NCBI GenBank assembly: GCA_027485915.1
Contig: JAIXQA010000067.1
Location: 1-59,935, forward strand
Source of the DNA: Alphaproteobacteria bacterium
GTDB taxonomy: Bacteria > Pseudomonadota > Alphaproteobacteria > Caulobacterales > Aquidulcibacteraceae
Reading direction: 5' to 3'
Length of the DNA stretch: 59,935 bases
The notes under the pieces were generated by a model. That model had not been told where the DNA came from and made no database searches. It saw nothing but the letters and a program-made list of their open reading frames with translations. A program made the position numbers and the translations under genes. Shown piece after piece: positions 44,575 to 53,163 of the stretch; within the stretch, counting starts at the first letter, position 1; every line of letters begins with the position of its first letter.

Positions 44575-44618
44575 GACTTTAGGCAGCCGCAATCCTAATT
44601 CACCGACTTTAGGCAACC
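44575..44618. repeat. Pair of 14-base direct repeats GACTTTAGGCARCC
   Basis: GACTTTAGGCAGCC (44575-44588) and GACTTTAGGCAACC (44605-44618) differ at one base and begin 30 bases apart. They lie about 200 bases upstream of the receptor start, beyond the Pho box. They could bind a regulator on the same face of the helix; no protein can be assigned. Confidence 0.45.
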
Positions 44619-44722
44619 TAAGCCGAAAACTGACGGCGTTGTACAAGCCTTTGCTAGACCCCAACGATGTTTCAAGGTTTTTGGCTAGTCGCTGCGCCAC
44701 TCAAGGCCCAAGCCCAACCAAG

Positions 44723-44875
44723 AAAAAAGCGGTGGAGCCATAGGCTCCACCGCAAGGCGATGCTCAGGGAGCGCCGGTCCAATCCAGCGCTTACGAAAAG
44801 CGCAATGAACCATTCCGGACACCAAAGCCGAGCCAAAGACCCGACTTGCCCTTACGTTAGCCCGTGGTGGTCCGA
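44723..44875 (-). ncRNA. Structured RNA candidate or 3' UTR downstream of msrA
   Basis: On the minus strand this stretch of about 150 nt folds into three clear stems: 44866-44874 with 44816-44823 (one bulge), GCGCTT-ACGAA-AAGCGC (44787-44803), and the terminator at 44729-44753. No coding sequence is supported. It resembles no RNA family I know. It may be an independent small RNA, or the long 3' UTR of msrA; I found no convincing promoter before it. Confidence 0.4.
44729..44753 (-). terminator. Intrinsic terminator (msrA transcript or small RNA)
   Basis: GCGGTGGAGCC and GGCTCCACCGC form a perfect 11-base stem with a three-base loop, and AAAAAA on its left supplies the U-run for minus-strand transcripts. 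It lies about 175 bases beyond the msrA stop codon. Confidence 0.85.
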
Positions 44876-44926
44876 TTTGTAAATGGGGTGGGCAGCAATT
44901 GTGACACATTGCCGCTTTTTATATCT

Positions 44927-45577
44927 TTATTGGCCCCAAACGGCGCGCAAACGGGCATCTCGGCCGCAGCCATTGCGATAGTAGGCGTAGCGCAGCGGAT
45001 TTTTCTGATAATAATCTTGATGATAGCCTTCCGCGTCATAAAACATCTTGGCTGGCAAAATCTGCACAACAATCGGCTTTTTGAATCGGGCATAGAGCAC
45101 CTCACGCGCAGCTTCGGCGGCCTTCTTCTCGGCGTCAGTTCCATAGAAGATGGCAGGGAGATAGGTTTCCCCTTTGTCGCAGAACTGGCCAAATGCATCA
45201 AATGGATCAATCTGAAGCCAATAGGTATCCAGGAGCTTTTGATAGCTGACCTTCGAGGGGTCATAAGTGACTTTCACCGCCTCGAAATGGCCTGTCCCAC
45301 CGCGACCGACTTGCTCATAAGTTGGGTTCGCCAAGGTGCCGCCCGTATAGCCTGAGGTGGTTGCAACCACGCCCGGGATTTCGTCAAATGGCTTTTCCAT
45401 GCACCAAAAGCAGCCACCGGCGAAAATTGCGGTCGCAAGGTTGCTGGGCACAGGTGCGGACGCAAGGTTGGCAGTTGGTGCGACTGTTGCAGGTTGGGTC
45501 GGGGATTGTGTCCCACAGCCTGCGAGCACAAGGGCGGAAAAAACAACGAGGGCGGTGAAGGGCTTAAGCTGGATCAT
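44927..45577 (-). CDS. msrA: Peptide-methionine (S)-S-oxide reductase, lipoprotein form
   Basis: A 216-residue MsrA with a lipoprotein signal (VLAGC, Cys21) and a Thr/Pro/Ala-rich linker before the catalytic domain. The active-site GCFWC has the nucleophile Cys56, and a resolving Cys lies in the C-terminal RNGCGRD. It repairs oxidised methionine in periplasmic or outer-membrane proteins, unlike the usual cytoplasmic enzyme. It lies downstream of a TonB-dependent receptor on the same strand, beyond that gene's terminator. It is followed by a long structured untranslated stretch. Confidence 0.93.
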   Translation of the reverse strand: MIQLKPFTALVVFSALVLAGCGTQSPTQPATVAPTANLASAPVPSNLATAIFAGGCFWCMEKPFDEIPGVVATTSGYTGGTLANPTYEQVGRGGTGHFEAVKVTYDPSKVSYQKLLDTYWLQIDPFDAFGQFCDKGETYLPAIFYGTDAEKKAAEAAREVLYARFKKPIVVQILPAKMFYDAEGYHQDYYQKNPLRYAYYRNGCGRDARLRAVWGQ

Positions 45578-45642
45578 AGGGACCTATACGCATCGTATGC
45601 GAGATTGGTTGCATACCTCTCCCACAGCCTCACCAAACAAAA

Positions 45643-45666
45643 GGGGCGCAGCTTATGCCGCGCCCC
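45643..45666 (-). terminator. Intrinsic terminator after the second TonB-dependent receptor
   Basis: GGGGCGC (45643-45649) pairs with GCGCCCC (45660-45666), loop of ten. On the minus strand it is followed by TTTTGTTTG. It lies 29 bases past the receptor stop and upstream of msrA. Confidence 0.75.
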
Positions 45667-45694
45667 TCCGCTTAATTTAGCATAGCGTTAGAAC

Positions 45695-48328
45695 TTAGTA
45701 GTTCCAACGCAGGGTCAGACCATAGGTACGAGGCTCACCCACGAACGCATTGATCTGGCTGTTGACAACACGTGGCGCAAAGCCACCCAAAGCGGGTTGG
45801 TTGGTCAGAGCAGGCGCGTCGCCTTGCAGCGGCGAGTCGAAGGTAATCTGGGCGTAACGCTCGTCCGTCAGGTTCCGGCCCCACAATTCAACTGTCCAAC
45901 GGTCATCAGCCGTGCTCAAAGCCAAACGGGCGTTGATCAGAGTATAACCGGGTTGGGTTTTGCGTGGGTCGAGGTTCGAGCCTGTGATCGTATCCGTGAT
46001 GGTACGGAAGTCGGTATAGGCTTTGAATGTGGCCTTATCTGAGAAGATCGAACGTTCGTAATTGAACGCAGAACCATAAGTCCATACTGGCGAGCTTGTC
46101 AGCTGGCCACCCGGCAACCAATAGAGGTTGGGGTTTTGGCCCAAGAAGGTGTTCGCTTGCGAAGCCGAACCTAGATTCTTGGTATATTCGGTAAACGAGT
46201 AAGCCGCGCCACCGGTGATGGACAGTCCTTCGATTGGTGTGCGCAACACATAATCGAATTCAACCCCTTGCGAGACCACTTCAGGAACCGAGGTCACAAC
46301 GAACGAAATACCAGTGAAAGTATTCAGCTGGAAGTTCTCAAAAGTCTGGTGGTAAGCAGCAAAGTTTGCGGTCAAGGCGCGGTTGAACCACTGAGTCTTC
46401 AAGCCAACTTCGTAGGCATCCACTGTCTCCGGTGCAAACGAGGTGTTTGGCTGACGTACGGTGCGGTTACCGACGCCTGGCGAGATGATGGAGGTGACCA
46501 CATTATTCTGTAGGTCAGAGAAGGCACGGTCCAAATTGAAGCCACCCGCCTTATAGCCGCGCGAGTAGGAGGCATAAGAATTGATGTTTGGCGCGAACCG
46601 ATAAGCTGCGGAGACGATGCCAGACCATTCTTTTTCCGACTTCTCTTGGCGGTGATCCATACCATCGAGGGCGGAACGCATCCAAGGTGCACAGATGGCA
46701 CCCACAACCGCCGACAAGGCACCCGCGTTGCGGGCTGCATCAAGACCCAAGCGGTTCTCAAGCGCGGTACAGGCCGTGTTGCCTTGTGTCTTATAGCTGG
46801 CTTGGAACTTCTTCTCTTCAGACGTGTAACGCAGACCCAAGGTCACGCTAAAGTCGTCGTTGAATTGATAGATATTGTGGGTGAATAGCGCGATCGATTC
46901 CGCATTTTGCTCATAGTCGTCAAACTGACCGCCACCTGGTGCTAAGGTGCCGATATTGGCTGGCGTCACGCCCAAAACAGACTGCCAAGTCGAAACCACA
47001 CCTGCCAATTGTGTGTTGGTAACGGCTGGGTTCAGCGGGTTTACCGCCAAAGCGGGGCTTACCAATGCCAATGCGGGCCCCAAAAGACCGCCGATATAGG
47101 CTTGGTAATCATTGCCAGTGCGGAAACGAACGTGGGAATTAATAGTCTCTTTGGAGTAGATGGTACCAACCAACCAATCCAACTTACCCAACGAACCTGC
47201 ATAGCGGAATTCTTGGGTAAAATTGTCAAACTCAGCGCCTGCGCCTTCTGATTTCAAGCTATAGACAACGTCTGCGCCGCTATAGTCAGAGTCAGCCCCT
47301 GCCGTACGTTTCCAGTTACGCTGTGCAGTCAGCGAGGTCAGCTTACCGAAACCAACATCCCAGTTCATTTCGAGACTGATACCAGCGTCTTCGATGTCTT
47401 GATCATAGGTACGGTTGGCACTTGCTAGATAGCTATCGAGGTTGCGACCTGTTTGGAGTGCGTTTGGCGAGATCTTGTTCAAAATATCCGTGGTTGAAGG
47501 AACGCGAACATCCTTGGTCCAAACGGCCGCGGCGCAGCAGGCTTCAGCGCGTGAAGCTTGATCAACGATCAAGCGCGCATCGAAGGTTTCGCTTGGGGTG
47601 TAAAGCAATTGACCCCGGATCGCGTAATAATTGGAGTCGTTGGAATCCGTGCGAGCGGTGCCATTATTCACGTTCATATAGCCGTCACGCGCACGTGCGG
47701 TCACATAAAGGCGGCCAGCTAACTTGTCTTCGATGAGGGGCCCCGTAAGGCCAAGGCCAATCCCACCCAGGCCGTAATTGCCAAAGGTCGCATCACCCGA
47801 AGTGCCAAATTCGAAGCTTGGCTTTTTGGTCGTGACGTTGATCAAACCGGCGGAGGTGTTGCGGCCAAACAAGGTGCCCTGTGGGCCACGCAGAACTTCG
47901 ATCGCGCGAATTTCGCCCAAATCACCGAATGCAACGCTGTTGCGGGCGCGGAATACACCGTCGATTACGACGCCAACCGATGATTCAAGACCAGGGTTCG
48001 ACCCTTGGGTCCCAACGCCACGAATACGCGCGGTCACCGAACCAGAATTTTCCGACACTGGAACTTGCAGAGATGGGGCCAATTGGGTCAGGTCGCGAAT
48101 GTCTTTCACGCCAGCGGACTCAATGGCCTGAGCACCAATAGCGGTCACAGCAACAGCGACGTTTTGGAGGGCAGTTTCACGACGGGTCGCGGTAACAATA
48201 ATTTCTTCAACTGGCTGGTCGTCTTGCGCAGTCGTCGCTTGTTCTTGAGCAAAAGCAGGTGCAGCAAAGACGGAGGTCGCGCAGGCCGCCAACAAAAGGC
48301 CACGACGGCCCAATCGTTCAAAATTCAT
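45695..48328 (-). CDS. TonB-dependent receptor
   Basis: An 877-residue receptor. The signal peptide is about 1-27 (ending APAFA), then a TonB box in PVEEIIVTATRRETALQNVA and the plug domain (TARIRGVGTQGS, EVLRGPQGTLFGRN). A 22-strand barrel ends LTLRWNY. The TATRRETALQ signature is typical of alphaproteobacterial receptors for organic nutrients and siderophores. The ligand cannot be told from the sequence. It diverges from a FAH-family enzyme, and 228 bases between the two starts hold a short palindrome. Confidence 0.93.
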   Translation of the reverse strand: MNFERLGRRGLLLAACATSVFAAPAFAQEQATTAQDDQPVEEIIVTATRRETALQNVAVAVTAIGAQAIESAGVKDIRDLTQLAPSLQVPVSENSGSVTARIRGVGTQGSNPGLESSVGVVIDGVFRARNSVAFGDLGEIRAIEVLRGPQGTLFGRNTSAGLINVTTKKPSFEFGTSGDATFGNYGLGGIGLGLTGPLIEDKLAGRLYVTARARDGYMNVNNGTARTDSNDSNYYAIRGQLLYTPSETFDARLIVDQASRAEACCAAAVWTKDVRVPSTTDILNKISPNALQTGRNLDSYLASANRTYDQDIEDAGISLEMNWDVGFGKLTSLTAQRNWKRTAGADSDYSGADVVYSLKSEGAGAEFDNFTQEFRYAGSLGKLDWLVGTIYSKETINSHVRFRTGNDYQAYIGGLLGPALALVSPALAVNPLNPAVTNTQLAGVVSTWQSVLGVTPANIGTLAPGGGQFDDYEQNAESIALFTHNIYQFNDDFSVTLGLRYTSEEKKFQASYKTQGNTACTALENRLGLDAARNAGALSAVVGAICAPWMRSALDGMDHRQEKSEKEWSGIVSAAYRFAPNINSYASYSRGYKAGGFNLDRAFSDLQNNVVTSIISPGVGNRTVRQPNTSFAPETVDAYEVGLKTQWFNRALTANFAAYHQTFENFQLNTFTGISFVVTSVPEVVSQGVEFDYVLRTPIEGLSITGGAAYSFTEYTKNLGSASQANTFLGQNPNLYWLPGGQLTSSPVWTYGSAFNYERSIFSDKATFKAYTDFRTITDTITGSNLDPRKTQPGYTLINARLALSTADDRWTVELWGRNLTDERYAQITFDSPLQGDAPALTNQPALGGFAPRVVNSQINAFVGEPRTYGLTLRWNY

Positions 48329-48488
48329 TTTTCTCTCCCAGAGAATGGTTGTTTTCAGCCTGATGTTTCAGGGCTGTTGATTTCGCCAACTCCACTCGGA
48401 AGTTACGCAGCGCAAAGCTGGCGAAGCTTACATCGCCTATACGCACGGTTGACGTAGGGGTCGAGGGTGAAATACTGCAATCTCAAGT

Positions 48489-48498
48489 CACAATTGTG
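48489..48498. promoter_or_regulatory. Palindrome CACAATTGTG between divergent receptor and FAH-family genes
   Basis: A perfect ten-base palindrome, GTCACAATTGTG in context, with a second partial copy GTCACAACT beginning at 48514. It lies 161 bases upstream of the receptor start and 59 before the FAH-family start, so it could control both. No regulator can be assigned. Confidence 0.3.
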
Positions 48499-48556
48499 TG
48501 CTGTTGCCAAATCGTCACAACTTGGTGCTTCACCGAACCCTGAGGATGTTAAGCGC

Positions 48557-49402
48557 ATGAAACTTGCTACAATTATGTACAATGGAGCACGACGGATCGC
48601 GCAAATTGAAGGCAAAGTGGCGCAGATTTTGGCAGCCTCTGGTGATGGATTAGGCGTAGTATCGGCACTTCGCGGCCCTGCAACCGGTCGCGCGATTGTG
48701 GAAGAAGTGCCACTGGACAAGATTGAGTTCCTAGCCCCCGTGCCCAATCCCCCGCGCATCTTTGGGATTGGCCTAAACTATGCCGATCATGCAGCAGAAA
48801 CGGGTCGAGAACCGCCTGCAATCCAAACATGGTTTATGAAACAAATCACGGCCGTGAATGGGCCATATGGCGAGGTAGAAAAGCCCTGTGTTTCAGATAT
48901 GCTCGACTTTGAGGTCGAGCTTGTCGTTGTTATCGGCGCAGAGGCTCGCCATGTACCCGTTGAACGCGCCCATGAGGTCATCGCCGGCTATTGTGTGGGA
49001 TGTGATTACTCGGTGCGCGATTGGCAAAAGGCCACGCCTACGATGATCATGGGCAAAGGGTTTAACACCCATGCCCCGTTCGGCCCGGTCTTGGTGACTG
49101 CCGACGAAATCGCAGACTTGGATCAGTTGCGCCTGCGGTGCTACGTCAATGGTCAATTAATGCAGGACGGTTGCGTGGCCGACCTCATCTTCAAGGTCCC
49201 GCAGATGATTGCTCATTTGAGTACGGCCTTCACCCTGCTGCCCGGAGACATCATTTTCACTGGCACGCCAGCAGGGGTTGGCATCGCCCGCAAGCCACCT
49301 GTTTATTTGTTTTCGGGGGATAGAGTGCGGTGTGAAATCGATGGTCTAGGGGCGATTGAAAACAAAATCATCGATGAAGTGAAAGCCACCCTTATCGCGT
49401 AA
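48557..49402 (+). CDS. Fumarylacetoacetate hydrolase family protein
   Basis: A 281-residue FAH-family enzyme: FGIGLNYADHAAETG, then the metal ligands in DFEVELVVVIG, the catalytic VGCDYSVRDWQ and PGDIIFTGTPAGVG. Members cleave acylpyruvates or isomerise carboxymethyl-hydroxymuconate in aromatic catabolism. The ATG at 48557 has GAGGA ten bases upstream; the open frame reaches 48467 but the extension is not family-like. Divergent from a receptor, so the imported substrate may be its precursor (inference). Confidence 0.9.
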   Translation: MKLATIMYNGARRIAQIEGKVAQILAASGDGLGVVSALRGPATGRAIVEEVPLDKIEFLAPVPNPPRIFGIGLNYADHAAETGREPPAIQTWFMKQITAVNGPYGEVEKPCVSDMLDFEVELVVVIGAEARHVPVERAHEVIAGYCVGCDYSVRDWQKATPTMIMGKGFNTHAPFGPVLVTADEIADLDQLRLRCYVNGQLMQDGCVADLIFKVPQMIAHLSTAFTLLPGDIIFTGTPAGVGIARKPPVYLFSGDRVRCEIDGLGAIENKIIDEVKATLIA

Positions 49403-51488
49403 TCGTCACGCCTACGCGCCAAAGAGGGGTAGCGGTTTCTGACTGGATCCCTGCCCCTGAAATAGCCGTCGCAATCCGAGCGCCTGTGACGTTTTCGCCG
49501 GCGATATAGAAGTCCAGATCCAGTTTTGGCGACCAAGACGCGCGCAAATCTAAAGCCTGATAGGCCTTGAGCTTGCGGCTATTGAGATCGTCCTCAAAAC
49601 GCGTGCCTTCACCGCGAAGCGCGACCTTTAACTTTGGCCCCGCCTGAAGCGGCAGTGTGAACCCTAGATAGCTTGCCCATGGCGCTGATTGGGCCGGCCG
49701 CAAACCTGTTAGCGCGGGAAGCAATCGCCCTCCGTCGACTTCGGCATCGACCAAAGACAAGCGTATCTCGACCTCCGGCTGCGTGCCGCTTCCAGCCGCT
49801 ACCCAAGTCAATCCGGCTTCTAAGCCTTTGGCCTGAACTTCCCCAGCATTCAGTCGCTGACGCAGGGTGCCGCCCGCCGGCAAAAAACCGACGCGCGGCA
49901 ATACACCGGGACCAACCCCAATGGTCACATTGGTGATCGGGTCCTTGAGCTTGTTCGCATAAAAGGTCAGGCTGCCCGCCCAGTCCCCGCCAAGCCCCTG
50001 CCAATTTGCTTTCAGGTCGACGTCCAATCCTTCGAGCACTTCCGGCACAAGATTGGCGTTGGCTTCGGTTACGTCATTGCCGACCCTAAAGGGACGATGC
50101 AGCTCATTCAGACTGGGCGGGCGGAAGGTTCGAAACAAGCTGATGCGCGCCTGCCCGCCCATAGCAAAAAGTGAGACGCGACCTGTCGCGACATAGCCCT
50201 CTTTGTCAGAAGGTGCTTCTGAAAGCGTCACCGCGCCCGTTGCCCGGTCCGCCTCCAGGCGCTTGGCGCGATTATGGGCCCAATGATCCACGCGCAAGGT
50301 TGCATCTAGGCCTAATTGTTCGTCTGCGGACAACAAGGCTCGCGGAAGATCAAGGCCAAGCCCTAACAATGCTTGCTGACCGCCTGCGACCCGCGTGCGG
50401 GTAAAGCCGGTGCCGATAAATCGGAACAGCTCACGCGTTTCGCCTTCGCTTTGGCGCCAATCCAAGCTCCACCTTGGGCTCCACCGCACCCCATCTGGGG
50501 CAAAAATGAGGGACCCACCGAGGGCTGAAACCGGCGTTTCAAACTGATCCAACGCCGGGGTCACGCTCCCGCGATCTGCCGCGACAGAAACAGTCTGGTT
50601 GGAGAAATCGCGTGATTGCGCAAATAGGATAAGCCGCGATTGACCCCAATCACCCGCCCACTTTCGAGCCCCACTTATATCTGCCCCTCGCGCTGCGCTG
50701 CGGCCGCCAAGGGTTCCCGCCCCCTTCTCTTCTTCAAATCCAGAAGCGCGGAACGACCATGAACCGTTCGGGGCCGGAATCTCGCTAACCAGAGTCAGGG
50801 TTGAGGTCGCAAAATCGGCCGACAGATCGACGAGGCCGCGTTGATTCCGACGCACTGGGATGAGACCATCATTCGTCTCGTAGGAAGCTAAAGCGGTGAT
50901 CGTGCCGCTGCCTGCGGCCACAGCCCCGCGTGCCACTACTTGCTTCCCGCCTTGGCCACCCGCCGATAACCGTATCTGGGCCGGTCCGCCGCGGGCCTCG
51001 ACCAAATCCAGAGTTCCCGTCAACGCGAGGGGGCCAAAGCCCGCACCTGACGCGCCACGGCGCACATCAACGCGCTCCAAAAAAAAAGGATCATGCCTTA
51101 CCCAAAACACCCAACTGCCGAAAGGATCATTCTGCGGCACACCATCAAGGCTGACCAACGCACGCCCCGCCCCGTTCGGTGCGATCGGCCGCAAGGAGAG
51201 GCCTTGAATCGTCGCATTGGCAGGCCCGCTCGAGGTGCGCCTAAAGAGACCTGCGCCGGGTGCCACACGTAAGGCTTCGTCCAAGCGTAAGCCAAAACTG
51301 GACCCAAGCGCTGCTTGACCCAGACTGATCTGCGCCGGCATCGAACGATCAGGTGGGAGACGCTCCGCCCGAACTAGGATCACCTCAGAAGAGGTTTCAG
51401 ATTGGCTTGCCCGTGCACTGACGATTGTATCTGGAGGTAAAGCCGCAGCAGGGCTTGCGAGGAGAAGGAGGCTGGGCCAAGAAAACAT
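49392..51488 (-). CDS. TonB-dependent receptor (698 aa)
   Basis: A 698-residue receptor with a short signal peptide (about 1-16, ending SPAAA) and a TonB box in SSEVILVRAERLP. A plug domain follows with LDEALRVAPGAGLFRR, ATIQGLSLRPIAPNG and VSLDGVPQNDPFGSW, and a barrel ending VGVTITR. It is shorter than the two others and resembles the class with a minimal extracellular part. The ligand is unknown. The 3' end overlaps the FAH-family gene by 11 bases (convergent). Confidence 0.88.
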   Translation of the reverse strand: MFSWPSLLLLASPAAALPPDTIVSARASQSETSSEVILVRAERLPPDRSMPAQISLGQAALGSSFGLRLDEALRVAPGAGLFRRTSSGPANATIQGLSLRPIAPNGAGRALVSLDGVPQNDPFGSWVFWVRHDPFFLERVDVRRGASGAGFGPLALTGTLDLVEARGGPAQIRLSAGGQGGKQVVARGAVAAGSGTITALASYETNDGLIPVRRNQRGLVDLSADFATSTLTLVSEIPAPNGSWSFRASGFEEEKGAGTLGGRSAARGADISGARKWAGDWGQSRLILFAQSRDFSNQTVSVAADRGSVTPALDQFETPVSALGGSLIFAPDGVRWSPRWSLDWRQSEGETRELFRFIGTGFTRTRVAGGQQALLGLGLDLPRALLSADEQLGLDATLRVDHWAHNRAKRLEADRATGAVTLSEAPSDKEGYVATGRVSLFAMGGQARISLFRTFRPPSLNELHRPFRVGNDVTEANANLVPEVLEGLDVDLKANWQGLGGDWAGSLTFYANKLKDPITNVTIGVGPGVLPRVGFLPAGGTLRQRLNAGEVQAKGLEAGLTWVAAGSGTQPEVEIRLSLVDAEVDGGRLLPALTGLRPAQSAPWASYLGFTLPLQAGPKLKVALRGEGTRFEDDLNSRKLKAYQALDLRASWSPKLDLDFYIAGENVTGARIATAISGAGIQSETATPLWRVGVTITR

Positions 51489-51566
51489 GCGAACAAACCT
51501 AGTCTAGCTTGCTTTCAACAGCGAGTAGTTTTGACCGCGCGGCCAACCTCTTCTAACGACAAATTG

Positions 51567-52046
51567 ATGATGGACCTGTTGCTTTCCCTCGACCTTGCGA
51601 CCGACCGCGATACGCGCGAACTTGGCGCGCGCTTGGCCAAAGTGGTCCGCGCTGGCGATTGCTTGGCGCTGCGGGGCGATTTAGGGGCTGGAAAAACCTC
51701 GCTTGCACGGGGGTTGATTTCTGCCTTCCTCGACCATGACACCGAAGTCCCTAGCCCAACGTTCACTTTGGTGCAGCGCTATCAGCCAGACCCAAACGAT
51801 CAGCCAGACGCACCGGAACTGCTGCATTTCGACCTTTATCGCCTCGAAAACCCCGAAGATGTCTGGGAATTGGGCTGGGAAGAGCTTGACGAGGTCATCA
51901 GCTTGGTTGAATGGCCAGATAAAGCGGGGCCGCATCTCTCACCCCAACGCCTCGACATTCACATCACCTTTTTGGGTGACCACCGCCGCGCCCAAATGTC
52001 GGCCTCACCGACAACGACTTGGAAATCTCGCCTGAATGACTTCTAA
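51567..52046 (+). CDS. tsaE: tRNA threonylcarbamoyladenosine biosynthesis protein TsaE
   Basis: A protein of about 159 residues, a P-loop ATPase with Walker A GDLGAGKTSLARGL and the family blocks VPSPTFTLVQRY, LLHFDLYRLENPEDVWELG and VISLVEWPDKAG. It works with TsaB and TsaD to make t6A at tRNA position 37. Start choice between ATG 51567, ATG 51570 and an upstream TTG 51531 is uncertain. It overlaps amgK by 11 bases. Confidence 0.93.
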   Translation: MMDLLLSLDLATDRDTRELGARLAKVVRAGDCLALRGDLGAGKTSLARGLISAFLDHDTEVPSPTFTLVQRYQPDPNDQPDAPELLHFDLYRLENPEDVWELGWEELDEVISLVEWPDKAGPHLSPQRLDIHITFLGDHRRAQMSASPTTTWKSRLNDF

Positions 52047-53163
52047 CACTTCCACGCTTGAGGCCACCCGCTTTGAGGCGGCAATCGCCTCGGCTTTGCA
52101 TGCCGCAGGCTTTGGCCAAGCAGATCGGCAGAAATTTGACCAAGACGCGTCAACTCGTTCCTATGAGCGCCTAAGCTACGAGGGCCGCACCGCCATTCTC
52201 ATGAAGGCCCCACCGGGCAATGAAGATGGGCCTTGTCCACCGGGAGCGGATGAAGAGACGCGCAAGGCTTTGGGCTGGAATGCGTTGTCGCGACTAGCTG
52301 CATCGCGTGTGGAGGCCTTTGTCGCCGTTGGCACACATTTGCGCAATCACGGCTTTTCTGCCCCCAACACATTGGCGGTGAATGCGCCTGTTGGCGTCGC
52401 GGTCGTCGAGGATTTGGGTGATGATCTCTATGCACGGGTCATTGCCGAAGGCCGCGCCAGTGAAGTTGAGCTCTATCATGTTGCCGGTGAGGCTTTGGCT
52501 GCTTTGCATCAGACACCAATCCCACCGACCCTGCCTTCACCCATGGGCCCTTGGCCGATCCTCGATTTTGACGCGATTGCTTTGCGCGAAAATGCTAATC
52601 TGTTTGTAGATTGGACGCCGCGCTTTTTAGGTCTTGATGGATTTAGCCCCGACGCTCGTGCTGAGTGGGCAGACATTCGTGACACCTTGATTGGCGAGAT
52701 CCTGACCCATCCACGCGCATTCACCTTGCGCGACTATCATGCCGAGAACATATTGTGGCTGCCAGAGCGGGCGGGCATTGGGCGCGTAGGCCTGCTCGAT
52801 TTCCAAGATGCCGTACATGGCTATCGCGCTTGGGACTTCGCCATGTTGCTGCATGATGCCCGACGTGATGTGAGCGCGGAAGCCTACGAAGCGACCATTC
52901 GCGCCTATCTAGATGCGACGGGGTCTGAGCGCGCACTCTTTGATGAAGAGCTGGCCATCCAAGGCGCGATCAATGCGCTGCGCATTTTGGGTATTTTCTC
53001 CCGTCTGGTTGGCCGCGATGGCAAGCAGCGATATCGCCAGTTCATGCCACGCGAGGCCGGACATCTTGCCCAAGTGCTGACCCAACCCCGCTTGAAAGCC
53101 ATGCAAAGCTGGGTAGAGCGTTATGTTCCGCTGGAGGCATTTCGGCAGGCACAAGCCGGATGA
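52036..53163 (+). CDS. amgK: N-acetylmuramate/N-acetylglucosamine kinase AmgK
   Basis: A 375-residue aminoglycoside phosphotransferase-fold sugar kinase. The catalytic loop is LRDYHAENILWLP, the metal loop GLLDFQDAVHGYRAWDFAML. AmgK phosphorylates recovered MurNAc or GlcNAc at the anomeric position in the cell-wall recycling bypass that avoids fosfomycin-sensitive synthesis. It overlaps tsaE by 11 bases and the following uridylyltransferase by four (ATGA). The tsaE-amgK-murU order is the usual alphaproteobacterial and Pseudomonas arrangement. Confidence 0.92.
   Translation: MTSNTSTLEATRFEAAIASALHAAGFGQADRQKFDQDASTRSYERLSYEGRTAILMKAPPGNEDGPCPPGADEETRKALGWNALSRLAASRVEAFVAVGTHLRNHGFSAPNTLAVNAPVGVAVVEDLGDDLYARVIAEGRASEVELYHVAGEALAALHQTPIPPTLPSPMGPWPILDFDAIALRENANLFVDWTPRFLGLDGFSPDARAEWADIRDTLIGEILTHPRAFTLRDYHAENILWLPERAGIGRVGLLDFQDAVHGYRAWDFAMLLHDARRDVSAEAYEATIRAYLDATGSERALFDEELAIQGAINALRILGIFSRLVGRDGKQRYRQFMPREAGHLAQVLTQPRLKAMQSWVERYVPLEAFRQAQAG

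Larger units (their letters stand above)
44377..44722. other. Promoter region of the Oar-like receptor (no gene)
   Basis: No supported coding sequence. The region contains the Pho-box match at 44478-44495 and a 14-base direct repeat at 44575-44588 and 44605-44618. Both lie upstream of the receptor on its strand. Confidence 0.6.

Noticed and set aside
44685-44909. Minus-strand frame running through the region downstream of msrA
   Set aside because: It passes through the strong terminator hairpin and has no recognisable domain; the region looks like RNA.
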